Source: Haloarchaeobius salinus
GTDB taxonomy: Archaea; Halobacteriota; Halobacteria; Halobacteriales; Natrialbaceae
Assembly (NCBI RefSeq): GCF_024464185.1
Contig: NZ_JANHAU010000008.1
Location: forward strand, 1-64,000
Direction of reading: 5' to 3'
DNA: 64,000 bases
The position numbers and the translations under genes were made by a program. Below are positions 23,933 through 33,328 of the stretch, piece by piece. Below the pieces are notes generated by a model, which worked only from the letters and a program-made list of their open reading frames with translations, ran no database searches and was not told the DNA's origin. The first letter of the stretch is position 1, and each line of letters opens with the position of its first letter.

Positions 23933-24931
23933 CTAGTCCAGCGAGAAGATTCCACCCGACGCGGTCAGCCGTGCGACGGTGGAGAGCCGGAACATGTAGG
24001 CGGTCAACACGAGGTAGGGCGCGATGGAGACCGTGAACGCCACCGCCACGAACGGCTGTAGCAGCGGGATGCCGAACATCAACCCACTCGGGATAACCTG
24101 TCCGTTGATCGCGATGATCATCGAGGCGTTGAACAGGATGGCAGGGAGCGCGACAGTCAGCAGCGTCTGGGACAGCTTCGAGACCTCCTTGGTGTAATAC
24201 AGCGTTTTGAAGTACTCCTTCCCGATGGCGAACAGTTCGAACGCATCCATCAGGTCCTCGAAGCGTTCGGCCGAGGTATCGCTGGAGGAAATAATCGTCC
24301 GGGACCCCTCGATGTGTGAGCCGTAGTCGAACCCGAGTCCCTTCCAGAGGATGGCGAATTCAGCGCCGGACGTCTCATCGACTGCCCCGAGCTGTCTGGC
24401 GGCGTCCGAGACCACCCCCGAGTACTCGTCGATCTCCTCGATGAGCTCCTTATCGGCACCGTCCAACTCGTCGGCGAGCGCGTCCGCGCGGGTGCTGATG
24501 ATCCTGGACATGACCGTGAGAAACGACCCGGGGTCGGTCGGGTCCTCTCCGGCGGTGGTCAATTCACTGAGGTCCCGGCGGAAGTTGATCGCGCCCTGGA
24601 CGCGGTCCTCCTGGTTGGTGACGGAACTCATGTCGTGTGAGAGCACGATCGAGTTGATCGAGACGACGATGGAGACCAGGAGGATCATCCCGCTCAGGAA
24701 CGTGTTGAGAATTGTCTGGATAGTAGAGGTGTCCGTCAGCAGCGTCTGCATCTCGAAGGTCCACACCGTGGAGATACCCATGAAGGTCGCGAATACGAAC
24801 GTGAGCAACGCTCCCGTCACTGCCAGCCGGTCCCCCTCGAGCAGGATCCACCGCTTCAGTGCGAATCCGCTGCTCCGACTCGGGACGGGAAACCAGTCCC
24901 GCCAGCGGCTGAACCTCTCGGCGATACTCAT
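23933..24931 (-). CDS. Four-helix membrane protein (paralogue 1 of 3)
   Basis: A 332-residue protein with two membrane segments near the N-terminus (about 35-55 and 75-97), a 150-residue soluble region with predicted helices, and two segments near the C-terminus. The motif ILLVSIVVSINSIVLSHDM followed by DRVQGAINFRRDLSEL recurs in the proteins at 27328 and 28750, with similar spacing and length, so the three form one family. I do not recognise it. It lacks an adjacent DUF4177 partner. It precedes the two DUF2238-like genes on the same strand. Confidence 0.8.
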   Translation of the reverse strand: MSIAERFSRWRDWFPVPSRSSGFALKRWILLEGDRLAVTGALLTFVFATFMGISTVWTFEMQTLLTDTSTIQTILNTFLSGMILLVSIVVSINSIVLSHDMSSVTNQEDRVQGAINFRRDLSELTTAGEDPTDPGSFLTVMSRIISTRADALADELDGADKELIEEIDEYSGVVSDAARQLGAVDETSGAEFAILWKGLGFDYGSHIEGSRTIISSSDTSAERFEDLMDAFELFAIGKEYFKTLYYTKEVSKLSQTLLTVALPAILFNASMIIAINGQVIPSGLMFGIPLLQPFVAVAFTVSIAPYLVLTAYMFRLSTVARLTASGGIFSLD

Positions 24932-25105
24932 GATACCGGCCTCTGAGCGCTACGGCTGGGGGGACTTGCCCGTAATCGAGAATGCATACGATACGGTACG
25001 GTCCACAGCCGCAAAATCTTGCGGGTGTGTACCAAGGATGGTTGCGTACGTGGTGGCGTCGCAGGTCACGCGCCGCACCTCCGTTCACCCGCCGGTGTCG
25101 AAGGT

Positions 25106-26395
25106 CTAGGGCCTGTCACGGAAGAGTGCGAGATGCCGGAGCGCCATCCGATTCTCGGCACCGCCGGCGAGCGAGCCCGACAGCACACCGAGCGTACTGA
25201 TGAACGCCCCAACACGGACAAGGTCGACGAGTCCGACGGTGGGGTCCTCGAGGCTCGGCCAGTTCGTCATCAGGTTCGGTGGGAAGACGGCGAGTTCGAT
25301 CAGGAACATGATCGACCCGACGATGAGGAAGAGCCCCATCATCGCCACGACGAGGATGAGAAACACGGTCACGTTCACCAGTGCCATGTGTTCGGTGAAC
25401 ACCTGGCTGTCTTCTCGCGGGAACGTCAGACGCTGAACGTACAGGAGATGGACTGCGGCAGCGATGATGCTCCCCATCGCGAAGAGCGCAGCGGTACGGT
25501 TGGTCAGGTTCAGCCCGACGTCCCACGCCTCGGCGCTGAACACGAGTATCAGAGCCGGCGTCACCGCGGCCGTCGAGAGGCGAGGTAGTGAGAACGGGAG
25601 CAGCGGTGCGCGACTCTGTATCATTGTCGTGGCGACGATACCCGGATTCCGCACGAGGCTCACCGCGTGAAACGCCAGCCGTCGAAGCCGGCCGCGCGAG
25701 ACATCCGCCTGGGGGATGTGGCTCGCAATCCCGTCGAGATGCTCCGTGACGTCCGCATCGAACGGCGGGACGCTCCGTCGGGACGGGTCGAACGAGAACG
25801 GAGCCATCACCCCGCCATCATTGTGGTCCGCACGGAACACGTGCCCCAGGAGATGAACGAGGAGAGTCGCAGCGTTCCAGCGGACGGCCGGTGAATCGAG
25901 CTCCCGGACCGCCTCACGGTCGTGAGTCTGCAGGAGTCGTCGCGTCGAGACGACGACGACGCGGGCGAGCGGGGAAGCCAGTCCCTCGACGGTTCGCTCT
26001 TCGCGCGTGGTGAGTGGCACATCGGTCACGACGACGACCACGTCGTACGGGCGTTTCGTCATGTGAAGCGCGGCTTCGTCGAGGAACTCCGACGGCCGTC
26101 GGGAAGCACGGTCGGTGAGCGGGGCCGGATCCGCACAATGGACCCGCCACGCTGCGTCCGTGGCTGCCGCCAACTCGTCGACGCCGTCGCGGGCCATCCG
26201 CTCGGCGAACGACCGGAGCGGCTCGACAGCTCCACCAGGTGAGTGCGCGACGAGGACTCCCACGTCAATCCGTGACTCGGCCTCGTCGTCGCGCCAATCA
26301 TACACAGCCGGCTGGTCGGGCTGGTCCGCTGCATCGCCCGCAGGTGCCCCACCGCCTGAGGAGTTCCGTTCGGCGTCGGAGATGTCGTGAGTCAT
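25106..26395 (-). CDS. Membrane protein with metzincin-like domain lacking the catalytic Glu
   Basis: A 429-residue protein. The N-terminal soluble domain (about 40-250) contains HLLGHVFRADH: H181, H185 and H191 have the HxxxHxxxxxH spacing of metzincin proteases, followed by a Met-turn-like GGVMAPF (M197). The glutamate that normally follows the first histidine (HExxH) is Leu. About four membrane segments follow (260-420). A metal may bind, but the usual water-activating base is missing. It sits among membrane genes of unknown function, so its role cannot be set. Confidence 0.82.
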   Translation of the reverse strand: MTHDISDAERNSSGGGAPAGDAADQPDQPAVYDWRDDEAESRIDVGVLVAHSPGGAVEPLRSFAERMARDGVDELAAATDAAWRVHCADPAPLTDRASRRPSEFLDEAALHMTKRPYDVVVVVTDVPLTTREERTVEGLASPLARVVVVSTRRLLQTHDREAVRELDSPAVRWNAATLLVHLLGHVFRADHNDGGVMAPFSFDPSRRSVPPFDADVTEHLDGIASHIPQADVSRGRLRRLAFHAVSLVRNPGIVATTMIQSRAPLLPFSLPRLSTAAVTPALILVFSAEAWDVGLNLTNRTAALFAMGSIIAAAVHLLYVQRLTFPREDSQVFTEHMALVNVTVFLILVVAMMGLFLIVGSIMFLIELAVFPPNLMTNWPSLEDPTVGLVDLVRVGAFISTLGVLSGSLAGGAENRMALRHLALFRDRP

Positions 26396-26425
26396 CGTCT
26401 GAATGTCTACTAGTGCCGGGCAGAC

Positions 26426-27175
26426 TCACAGATACGCATCGTCCCACTCGTCGGCCAGGTGAGAGTTGCCACAGTCCCCGCACTCGAGTCGGTCCTGCCC
26501 GTCGGCGGAGACGTTCGTGCTGCCACACTGTGAACAGAAGTAGCCGTACGCGTCCTCCTCGTCCTCCGCAGCGTACACCGGGAAGAACGGGGCCTCCCTG
26601 CCGGGAATGCTCTCGTCGCGGTCGAGGGGTCGGTCGACCCCGTCGACGGTGACGGACGCAGGGACGGCGACGGTGGGTTCGGACGATGTCTCCGTCCCTT
26701 GACCCTCGGCGAACATGGTGACACCGAACTCCTCCCCGCCGACCATGATCCGGTCGTGGCCGCTCTCTTTGAGGCCGAACCCCTTGAGGAACTCGCCGCC
26801 CTCGACAGCATCCTCGAGCACAGACGCCGCAATCGGCCTCTCGACGAACTCCTCGCGAACGCGATCGATCAGTGCCGTGGCGATGCCCCTGCCCCGCGAC
26901 TCCGGGTCTACGTGGAGCCACCGGATAGTCGCTCGTGTTCCGACTTCGACGGTGATGAACCCGGCAACCGTCGTTGTGTCGTCGACCGTCTCGTCGACGA
27001 CGAGCACCGTCGTATCAGGGTCGGTGAGCAGGTCTTCCAGAGACGTATCGTCGAACTCCTGTTCGAGTATCGTCTCGATCTGCTGAGGGCTGAGCGAGTA
27101 CGACGATTGCAGGGAGTCGCGCGCTATCGCTCTGATACGTTCCCGGTCGTCGGACTCCGCTGGGCGAACCTCCAT
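26426..27175 (-). CDS. GNAT N-acetyltransferase with C-terminal zinc ribbon
   Basis: A 249-residue cytosolic protein. The GNAT domain (about 1-150) has the acetyl-CoA loop VDPESRGRGIATALIDRV after the beta strand ATIRWLHV. A linker of about 50 residues follows, then a zinc ribbon near 215-240 with FCSQCG and LECGDCG. The substrate is unknown; the ribbon may direct it to a nucleic acid or protein. It lies just upstream of the metzincin-like gene on the same strand. Confidence 0.9.
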   Translation of the reverse strand: MEVRPAESDDRERIRAIARDSLQSSYSLSPQQIETILEQEFDDTSLEDLLTDPDTTVLVVDETVDDTTTVAGFITVEVGTRATIRWLHVDPESRGRGIATALIDRVREEFVERPIAASVLEDAVEGGEFLKGFGLKESGHDRIMVGGEEFGVTMFAEGQGTETSSEPTVAVPASVTVDGVDRPLDRDESIPGREAPFFPVYAAEDEEDAYGYFCSQCGSTNVSADGQDRLECGDCGNSHLADEWDDAYL

Positions 27176-27327
27176 ACGGTATGTTATCGTCGAACAGGGA
27201 TAAGTCGTCGCCCGGTCCGTTCGTCGACGGTGGTCGGAGCGTGCCTCGTGGCGTCGAACGCCCGGGAACCCACCGTCCCGAACGACGCTGGCGACCGGCG
27301 CAGTTCGCGTGTGAACGTGGGAGTCGA

Positions 27328-28323
27328 TCAGCTGAGCATGAGCGGTCCCATCGAGAGCGTCTGCTTGGCGAGCGTCGCGAGCCGCAGGATGTAGGCCGCG
27401 AACAGGAGGAATGGTAGCGTCGAGACGGCAAACGCAGCGCTAACGACCCAGAGAATGCTCTCGATGCCGAGGAACGTGCCGGTGAACGTCGTCGCGTCGA
27501 CGAAGACGACCATCCCCCCAGCGACGGTGAACGCGATAACTGCGGCGTACAGGATGGCTCGTGAGAGTTTCACCAGTGCCCACTGGATGTAGAGGTCCTT
27601 GACGTACTCGCGGACCACCCCGTACATCGTAAGTGCCTCGAGCAGATCCCTGAACGCGGTCCGTTCCGCGTCGGTGAGGGAGTCCTCGTACGCCATCCCC
27701 AGCCGGCGAACGTCGTGCATCTTCCGGTCGTAGCTGTAGTCGAGTGCGGGAGAGACGACGTCGAAGGTACCGAAATCCGTGTCTTCGAGGTGGCCGCGTG
27801 CGTGGTCTGCGTTCTCCAACAGGTCGGTGACGTACTCGTCCACCTTCCTGTAGAGCTCCTGGTTTCCAGTTTCGGAGACGGTGTCTCGCAGTATCTTCGC
27901 TCGCTGTTCGCTCGTTTCGATGAGTGCGTCGAGGTAGTCCGCAGGGTCGGCGGGCGTCGTCGTCCCGAGGAGGCTGTCGGTGTTCTGGCGGAAGTCCATC
28001 GTCACGTCCATCCGACCGCGTTGTTCGCCGAGGGAGCCGATTTCCTGGGAGAGGACGAGCTGATTGATCGTGACGACGAGCGTCGTTCCGGTGATGATCG
28101 CGCCGACGAGACCGGCGAACACCGTCTCAATCATGTCGCTCGACTGCATGGTAGAGAGCAACGACACCGGCTTCAGCACGCCCCAGATCATGAACACGAG
28201 GAAGATCAGGAACGCGAGCGCGCCAGCGACGACCCACCGGTTAGCCCCGAGCAGCAACCAGAACCAGTACTTGTTGACGTCCGTCCGTTCACGTAGCGTG
28301 CTGTCCGTCGAGAAGTCACTCAT
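27328..28323 (-). CDS. Four-helix membrane protein (paralogue 2 of 3)
   Basis: A 331-residue protein with membrane segments at about 20-45, 60-85 and two near the C-terminus. TGTTLVVTINQLVLSQEIG then MDVTMDFRQNTDSLLGTT is the family core also seen at 28750 and, diverged, at 23933. The start at 28323 (MSDFSTDSTL) overlaps the DUF4177 gene by 8 nt, so the two are coupled. Unknown function; topology suggests a membrane scaffold or channel with a cytosolic helical domain. Confidence 0.82.
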   Translation of the reverse strand: MSDFSTDSTLRERTDVNKYWFWLLLGANRWVVAGALAFLIFLVFMIWGVLKPVSLLSTMQSSDMIETVFAGLVGAIITGTTLVVTINQLVLSQEIGSLGEQRGRMDVTMDFRQNTDSLLGTTTPADPADYLDALIETSEQRAKILRDTVSETGNQELYRKVDEYVTDLLENADHARGHLEDTDFGTFDVVSPALDYSYDRKMHDVRRLGMAYEDSLTDAERTAFRDLLEALTMYGVVREYVKDLYIQWALVKLSRAILYAAVIAFTVAGGMVVFVDATTFTGTFLGIESILWVVSAAFAVSTLPFLLFAAYILRLATLAKQTLSMGPLMLS

Positions 28324-28513
28324 GAGAGACTGGGCGTTTGAACAGCAGTAGTTTCGTGCCGCCACCGTCGTAGCTGATAGTCCCTGTGAGTTCCCAGCCC
28401 GCTGCACCGAGCCGGTTGAGTTCGTCCGTCGGATCGACCGTCTCCCGCTTGGTCAGGCCCTTCGGCGGTTCGAGCGTCTTGTACTCCCATTGCTGGTGCA
28501 TTTCGGTTCCCAT
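28316..28513 (-). CDS. DUF4177 small protein
   Basis: A 65-residue soluble protein: WEYKTLEPP, DELNRLGAAGWELTG and GGGTKLLLFKRP. This is the complete DUF4177 fold, found in short bacterial and archaeal proteins of unknown function. It overlaps the downstream membrane gene by 8 nt. The same pairing is repeated at 29763-29969 with 28750-29766, so the DUF4177 protein is probably a soluble subunit of the membrane protein. Confidence 0.85.
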   Translation of the reverse strand: MGTEMHQQWEYKTLEPPKGLTKRETVDPTDELNRLGAAGWELTGTISYDGGGTKLLLFKRPVSHE

Positions 28514-28749
28514 GATTCGTATTCGTCTCTCAGGGTGATGACTCTGCTGACGAGCCGCTTCTCGCCGTGTACTGATTGAGAACGGAGCGGTGTGCTCGTG
28601 CTTCGTGCATCTGGCAGTTCGAATTACTCACGAAACAGACTCTCCGATGGGACCACCGATTCCCACCCGAGTCGGCTCTGGTGTTCGAGACCCGGGTCGG
28701 GAACAATAGATTGGAATCCCAGACGGGAGCCAGGCGGAACTGTAACGCC

Positions 28750-29766
28750 TCAGCGCTGGGATCCGCGGAGGAGCAGCGGCTCGATGGCGAGTGTCCGTTT
28801 CGCGATGGTGAGGATGCGAAGGACGTACGAGACGAACAGCATGAATGGAACGAGCGTCACCGCAAACGCACCGCCCACGACGAGGATGATGTGATCGAAA
28901 CCGAGTGTGCTTCCCGGGAACGTCCCCGCATCGACGATCGCAACCATGATACCCGCAACGGCCACTGCCGGGACTGCAGCATAGAGGATCATCTGAGACA
29001 GGCTGATGAGTGCCCACTGGAAGTACAGCGTCTTGATGTGTTCCCGCGCCGGGCCAAAAAGGGACAGCGCTGTTTTGAGGTCGTCTAGCAAGCCGTGTTC
29101 TTCCTCGGTGAGGCTCTCTTCGTATTCGTGGGCGAGCCGTTCAACTTGGAAGATTTTCCAGCTATAGTTGAAATTCAGTGCGGCGAATAACACATCGAAC
29201 GTGCCGAACTGCGCTCCGTCGAGTTGGTCACGTACCGCGCCAGCGTTCCCAGTGACGCTCTCAGTGAATTCATCGACCTCATCTCGGAGGTCCTCATCAG
29301 CGTTCTCGCCAATAGACTCTCGAAGAGCCGTGGCTCGTTGTGCCGTGACCCCGATGATCTGCCTGAGGAATTCGGATGGATCGGCAGGACTCGGAGCCCC
29401 GATCAATTCTTCGGTGAAGTCCCGGAAATCCATCGAACTGGCCATGCGCTCGCGTTGGTCGCCGAGCGGGCCGTTCTCCTGAGTGAGGACGAGCTGACCG
29501 ATCGTGACGACGAGCGTCGTCCCAGTCACGATGACCGTGATCATCGTCGAGAACATCGTGTCGATCATGTCGCCGGACTCGATCTGCAGTGAAAACGGTG
29601 GATGGAGGACAGTAACGGCGATAACGAACACGACGAACACGGCACAGGTCAGGACACTGGAGACGAGAAGGCGGTTCGCGCGAAGCAGCACCCAGAGTCT
29701 TATCCGACTCCCCCCAGTGCGCTCACGCATCGTGTTGGCCGTACTGATGTCGGTCTCGTCAGTCAT
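28750..29766 (-). CDS. Four-helix membrane protein (paralogue 3 of 3)
   Basis: A 338-residue protein with membrane segments at about 25-52 and 62-85, and two in the last 90 residues. Its core TGTTLVVTIGQLVLTQENG and MASSMDFRDFTEELIG align directly with the gene at 27328. It overlaps the DUF4177 gene at 29763 by 4 nt. The two membrane/DUF4177 pairs look like a tandem duplication. Unknown function. Confidence 0.82.
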   Translation of the reverse strand: MTDETDISTANTMRERTGGSRIRLWVLLRANRLLVSSVLTCAVFVVFVIAVTVLHPPFSLQIESGDMIDTMFSTMITVIVTGTTLVVTIGQLVLTQENGPLGDQRERMASSMDFRDFTEELIGAPSPADPSEFLRQIIGVTAQRATALRESIGENADEDLRDEVDEFTESVTGNAGAVRDQLDGAQFGTFDVLFAALNFNYSWKIFQVERLAHEYEESLTEEEHGLLDDLKTALSLFGPAREHIKTLYFQWALISLSQMILYAAVPAVAVAGIMVAIVDAGTFPGSTLGFDHIILVVGGAFAVTLVPFMLFVSYVLRILTIAKRTLAIEPLLLRGSQR

Positions 29767-29969
29767 ACTGGCTCACCTGACCGGGCAGGTCGCTTGAATA
29801 CGAGGTACTTCGTGCCGCCTCCCTCGTAGTCGATTGTCTCCACAAACTCCCAGCCCTCCGCACCGAATTGGTTCAGCTCCGCTTTCGGGTCCTCTGCTTC
29901 TTTTTGGGTCTCATCGCGTGGCGGGCGAAGCGTCTGGTACTCCCAGCGGGTCGTTTCTGATTCGGACAT
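29763..29969 (-). CDS. DUF4177 small protein
   Basis: A 68-residue protein starting MSESETTRWEYQTLRPP, with AELNQFGAEGWEFVE and GGGTKYLVFKRPA. It is a paralogue of the protein at 28316. The start at 29969 aligns with that paralogue; the frame continues upstream without family signal. The ATGA overlap couples it to the membrane gene. Probable soluble partner. Confidence 0.85.
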   Translation of the reverse strand: MSESETTRWEYQTLRPPRDETQKEAEDPKAELNQFGAEGWEFVETIDYEGGGTKYLVFKRPARSGEPV

Positions 29970-30139
29970 CACGACTAGTAGGGACTGCAGCCTTCTATAC
30001 CCCGCTCGACTACCGGGGTGGAGCGGATATCTCGACCCTGTTGAAACCCTCAATCGGTGACAGGTTCCAGCGGTCGTGGTGAAGACAGCAGACGGTGGTC
30101 CTTCATATCAACGACGAAACAGTCGTTAGTGAGGTGTGC

Positions 30140-30540
30140 CTATCGAGCGTCGATGAGTTTCTTCCTCCCCGTAGAGCGGATGAGAGTCACCAGCGACGTC
30201 GATCCCTCCGAGCGCACCACGCTTGATCGTACGTGATGCGACGTGGCCGACCAGTTCCACCGATTCCGGATGGGCGCATCCATGTGCGCAATCGTCGCCG
30301 TCCCGGGCGGGACGGACGTCGTCGCGATGAATCGCGCCGGACGCGACAGCACGTCGCCATCCCAGTAGAGGCGCGACCGGACGTTCTCGATGGCATCACA
30401 GAAGCTGGTCGGGTTCCGGCCACCGTCAACGAAGAAGAACCGAATCTCCTCGTCAGTCTCGACACTCGGACGGCAGCGCGAGAAAGTGATATCCCGGCGG
30501 CCCGGCCACCGTCGCCGCGACTACGAGCTGGCCGGTGTCC
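30140..30540 (-). pseudogene. Possible decayed protein-coding fragment
   Basis: One minus frame from about 30510 to a stop at 30140 looks protein-like (DEEIRFFFVDGGRNPTSFCD, then ENVRSRLYWDGDVLS and PPGTATIAHMDAPIRN) but lacks a start codon near its N-terminus. A different frame just upstream reads DTGQLVVAATVAGPPGYHFL. Together they suggest a gene broken by a frameshift and truncated, between the GCS2 gene and the DUF4177 pair. No family is recognised. Confidence 0.27.
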
Positions 30541-30557
30541 CCGCGACGGCTGTCGTC

Positions 30558-31658
30558 TCAGGCCGGAGACATCGAATACCCCGGTTCCCTGTCGGCCAGC
30601 TTCTGGACGTCCGCTTTCAGTCGACCGGCCTGTTGCAACCGTCGCGTTCGCGCCTCCGAGTCGCTGAGCTTTTGCGGCCCGGAGAGGCTGGACGAGAGTG
30701 GCTCGTACGCCGCGGTATCGAAGCCCAGATCCCGGAGATACGAATCGACGTCCGGGGATTCGAGCCCGGATTCGATCGCTTCTCGGCTCAGTTCACGGAG
30801 AGCCTCGAACTCCGGGATCCGGATACGGTCCCTCTCGATCGTCGGCGTTCCGTACTCGACCGAAGCCGTCTGTGTGTGCGAGACGAGGTTCTCGACGTCG
30901 GTCGCGAGTCGGATAATCTGGCTGGGGAGCGTGGCGTCCGGGGCCCGCCACTCGACAGTCGGCTGGCACTCTCGAAGCCGGACTGGGTTCAACACCGTAT
31001 CCTCGGGCGTGAACAGTTCCTCGACCGTCTCGGGGGACACACCTCTTTCGGCAGCCAGCTGCTTGAACCGGTCGTACTTCTCGTCGACGCGATCGCGCCA
31101 CTCCGCGAGGCTGTCCGCGTAGTCCCACAGGTCGGTGTAACAGCGGAACTCGTCTCCACAGACCGTCCGGTATACGAGTGCGCGCGCCGAGTTTGGTCCG
31201 CGTATCCCGGTGTAGTAGGCCGAGGAACTCACCAGCGCGAGTGCCGGGTCAAGCGCAGTCAGGAGGTTGAGCTGGTCGAGGACGTTCTCCTGCTCGAAGT
31301 GGATGTGCGTTCCGGCGCAGTTTTTCGCGCTTTGGACGCCGCTGCCGTAGATGGTCTCGAAGGCGCGGCCACGCTCGCAGTTCGCCGGGGCGTCCGACGT
31401 GGTCAACGGCGTACCGAGCGGAACGAGGCGTTTACTGGCGCGCTCCGCGGCCAGGACCGCCGTCTGAAGCGTCGACTGAAGATCGCGTCGCAGGCCACGT
31501 TCGCTCGTGTGCGGTTCCGTCTTCACCTCGATGAGCGGGTCGATGAACTCGGGCTCTATCTGCCGGTGTGCTTCGGTTATGTCCGTCCCGTCACACAGTC
31601 GTCCCGCCTCGTCGACGACCCACAGTTCCAGTTCGACACCAATGCGTAGTGTGTACAT
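30558..31658 (-). CDS. Glutamate-cysteine ligase-like GCS2 family ligase
   Basis: A 366-residue cytosolic ATP-dependent carboxylate-amine ligase of the GCS2/YbdK type: IGVELELWVVD at the N-terminus, IEVKTEPHTS, CAGTHIHFEQEN and the C-terminal TVEWRAPDATLPSQ. Family members form gamma-glutamyl-amine bonds; in haloarchaea gamma-glutamylcysteine is the main thiol and is made by a relative, but several paralogues exist and this one may use another amine. The ATG at 31658 gives the family-typical start. Confidence 0.9.
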   Translation of the reverse strand: MYTLRIGVELELWVVDEAGRLCDGTDITEAHRQIEPEFIDPLIEVKTEPHTSERGLRRDLQSTLQTAVLAAERASKRLVPLGTPLTTSDAPANCERGRAFETIYGSGVQSAKNCAGTHIHFEQENVLDQLNLLTALDPALALVSSSAYYTGIRGPNSARALVYRTVCGDEFRCYTDLWDYADSLAEWRDRVDEKYDRFKQLAAERGVSPETVEELFTPEDTVLNPVRLRECQPTVEWRAPDATLPSQIIRLATDVENLVSHTQTASVEYGTPTIERDRIRIPEFEALRELSREAIESGLESPDVDSYLRDLGFDTAAYEPLSSSLSGPQKLSDSEARTRRLQQAGRLKADVQKLADREPGYSMSPA

Positions 31659-31966
31659 GAATTACCTCCTCGCCGCCTGGGTCGCCTCGTTGGCACCCAT
31701 GAGACGAAAGAATAGTCGCTGGCCTTATCTAGATGTGACATATTCACACAGACTGGGACTGTTGCTCACACACCGTGTTTTTGATTAAGCGAATAACGCG
31801 ATCGGTACACGATAGTCGCCATTGAAACTCATTGCACACCGGCTCGCGAGAGGTCGGTCGGAACCGGGCGACTGCGCCCGGTTCTGACTGCCAGCATGCG
31901 AGTGGTGTGTAAAGTATTCCACGAACAGCGGTTCGAGACCGGGGTCGTCCGGCGGACCACGTCCAT
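31659..31966. other. Intergenic stretch without a supported gene
   Basis: About 308 nt between two minus-strand genes. It contains an AT-rich stretch near 31720-31760 that could supply the GCS2 promoter. I see no gene or repeat. Confidence 0.4.
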
Positions 31967-33013
31967 TCAGGCGGTCGAAGCGTCCGATCCGAGGAGGACC
32001 GGGAAGATATCTCGGTAAAAGTGGATGAAGACGACCAGTACGACGGGGGCGAGGAATATCCCGTACCAGCCGAATGCCACTGCACCGAGCACGTACGTCA
32101 TGAGCATCAGTCCCATGTTGAGTTCGCCCTTCGAGACGTACGACCGGATGAACATGTCGGGGATGATGTCGACCATTACCAGCGTCACCAGGAAGAAAAC
32201 CACCGGGAACCAGAGGGGGCCCCCGTCACCTGCCACACTTTGCCAGACGAGAAAGCCGGTGTAGGGGAAGTAGATGAGTTTCGTACCGATGGCCGGAATG
32301 AGGGTGGCCACACCGGTCAGGAGCCCCAGGAGGATCGGGAATCGGACGCCCATCTCGGGCGGAGCGGCGACAGCCAGGCCGTAGAAGACACCGACGGCGA
32401 TGAGACCGGTCGCCACGATCGTGATGAGGTTCCCCGTATAGATCGTCGTCAGGTCGTCATCCACATCCTCCATGAAGGTCACGGCGGCGGGCTGGTTCTC
32501 GAAGCTCCGCCGGAACCAGCGGGCTATCTTGTAATCGTCACGCAAGAGGTAGAACGCGAGCGTGAAGATGACGAACAGACGCAGTAACCAGGCCACAGCC
32601 GCAGCACCGATCCCCTGCACCGTGGAGGCGTTGGTACGGAGGATATCGAGGACCCCTCGTCCGTCAGCCCCCGGAACGAGGTCGAGATAGGGCTCCAGCA
32701 CCGTCCTGAACTGTTCGAGATCCGTGACCGCGAACAGCCGGTCGACCTCGTGAACCCCGACGAATACCGCATACGCCAGGATGATGAGAACCGGCAACCC
32801 GACGGTCAGGAGCGTGAGTATCGCACTGAGGTTCGAATGACCACTCCGTTGGTCCACCCAACGGTAGATCGGTCGCGTCGCATAGTAGAGGAAGAAACCG
32901 ACGACGACCGCACCGACGAACGAGTACAGGACGTACGCTACCGCCACCGTTATCACCACACCGACGAGGATCCAGCCCACCGAATCGTGCCGGCCAGTCA
33001 GCGGAGACACCAT
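31967..33013 (-). CDS. AI-2E family transporter (permease)
   Basis: A 348-residue protein with about eight membrane segments, matching the AI-2E/PerM family: VVGFFLYYATRPIYRWV near the N-terminus, and the family core GLLTGVATLIPAIGTKLIYFP and DMFIRSYVSKGELNMGLMLM. The family includes sodium/proton antiporters and putative autoinducer exporters; the substrate is not predictable. The start at 33013 is the first ATG with a hydrophobic N-terminus. Confidence 0.92.
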   Translation of the reverse strand: MVSPLTGRHDSVGWILVGVVITVAVAYVLYSFVGAVVVGFFLYYATRPIYRWVDQRSGHSNLSAILTLLTVGLPVLIILAYAVFVGVHEVDRLFAVTDLEQFRTVLEPYLDLVPGADGRGVLDILRTNASTVQGIGAAAVAWLLRLFVIFTLAFYLLRDDYKIARWFRRSFENQPAAVTFMEDVDDDLTTIYTGNLITIVATGLIAVGVFYGLAVAAPPEMGVRFPILLGLLTGVATLIPAIGTKLIYFPYTGFLVWQSVAGDGGPLWFPVVFFLVTLVMVDIIPDMFIRSYVSKGELNMGLMLMTYVLGAVAFGWYGIFLAPVVLVVFIHFYRDIFPVLLGSDASTA

Positions 33014-33018
33014 CCGAT

Positions 33019-33328
33019 TCAAACAACCTCCTGGACGGAACCCGCTAGTGGGGTCAGTGGTTGCTCCCACTCTCTGCCGTTGTCGAATACCACCCGATCG
33101 GATTGAGGGTGGGCCAATAGCCGGTGTAGACATCGGGCCTCACCGTTCACTCGGACCTCGCGATACCGGTTCTGACCAACCGGTGACGTAGCGAGCGACG
33201 GAGAGCCACCATCACCGGATCGAGTAGCGTCCCAGACGAGAACCCCCCGGCTGTAGCCGGAGGATGTCGGCTCTGTGCCGGCTGGCGTCGTCTCCTCGTT
33301 CAGGAGAACCAGGGGAGGAGGCCCTTCT
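33019..33328 (-). mobile_element. Probable 3' remnant of an IS605/IS1341-type element
   Basis: The stretch contains a GC-rich hairpin at 33244-33263 (CCGGCT and AGCCGG arms inside CCCCCCGGCTGTAGCCGGAGG-like sequence), typical of the right end of tnpB-carrying elements in haloarchaea. A minus frame through it (TSSGYSRGVLVWDATRSG, SPSLATSPVGQNRY) looks like decayed end-of-element sequence. No intact transposase, tnpB or left end is visible. Assignment rests on the hairpin and on remembered element ends, so it is tentative. Confidence 0.35.
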
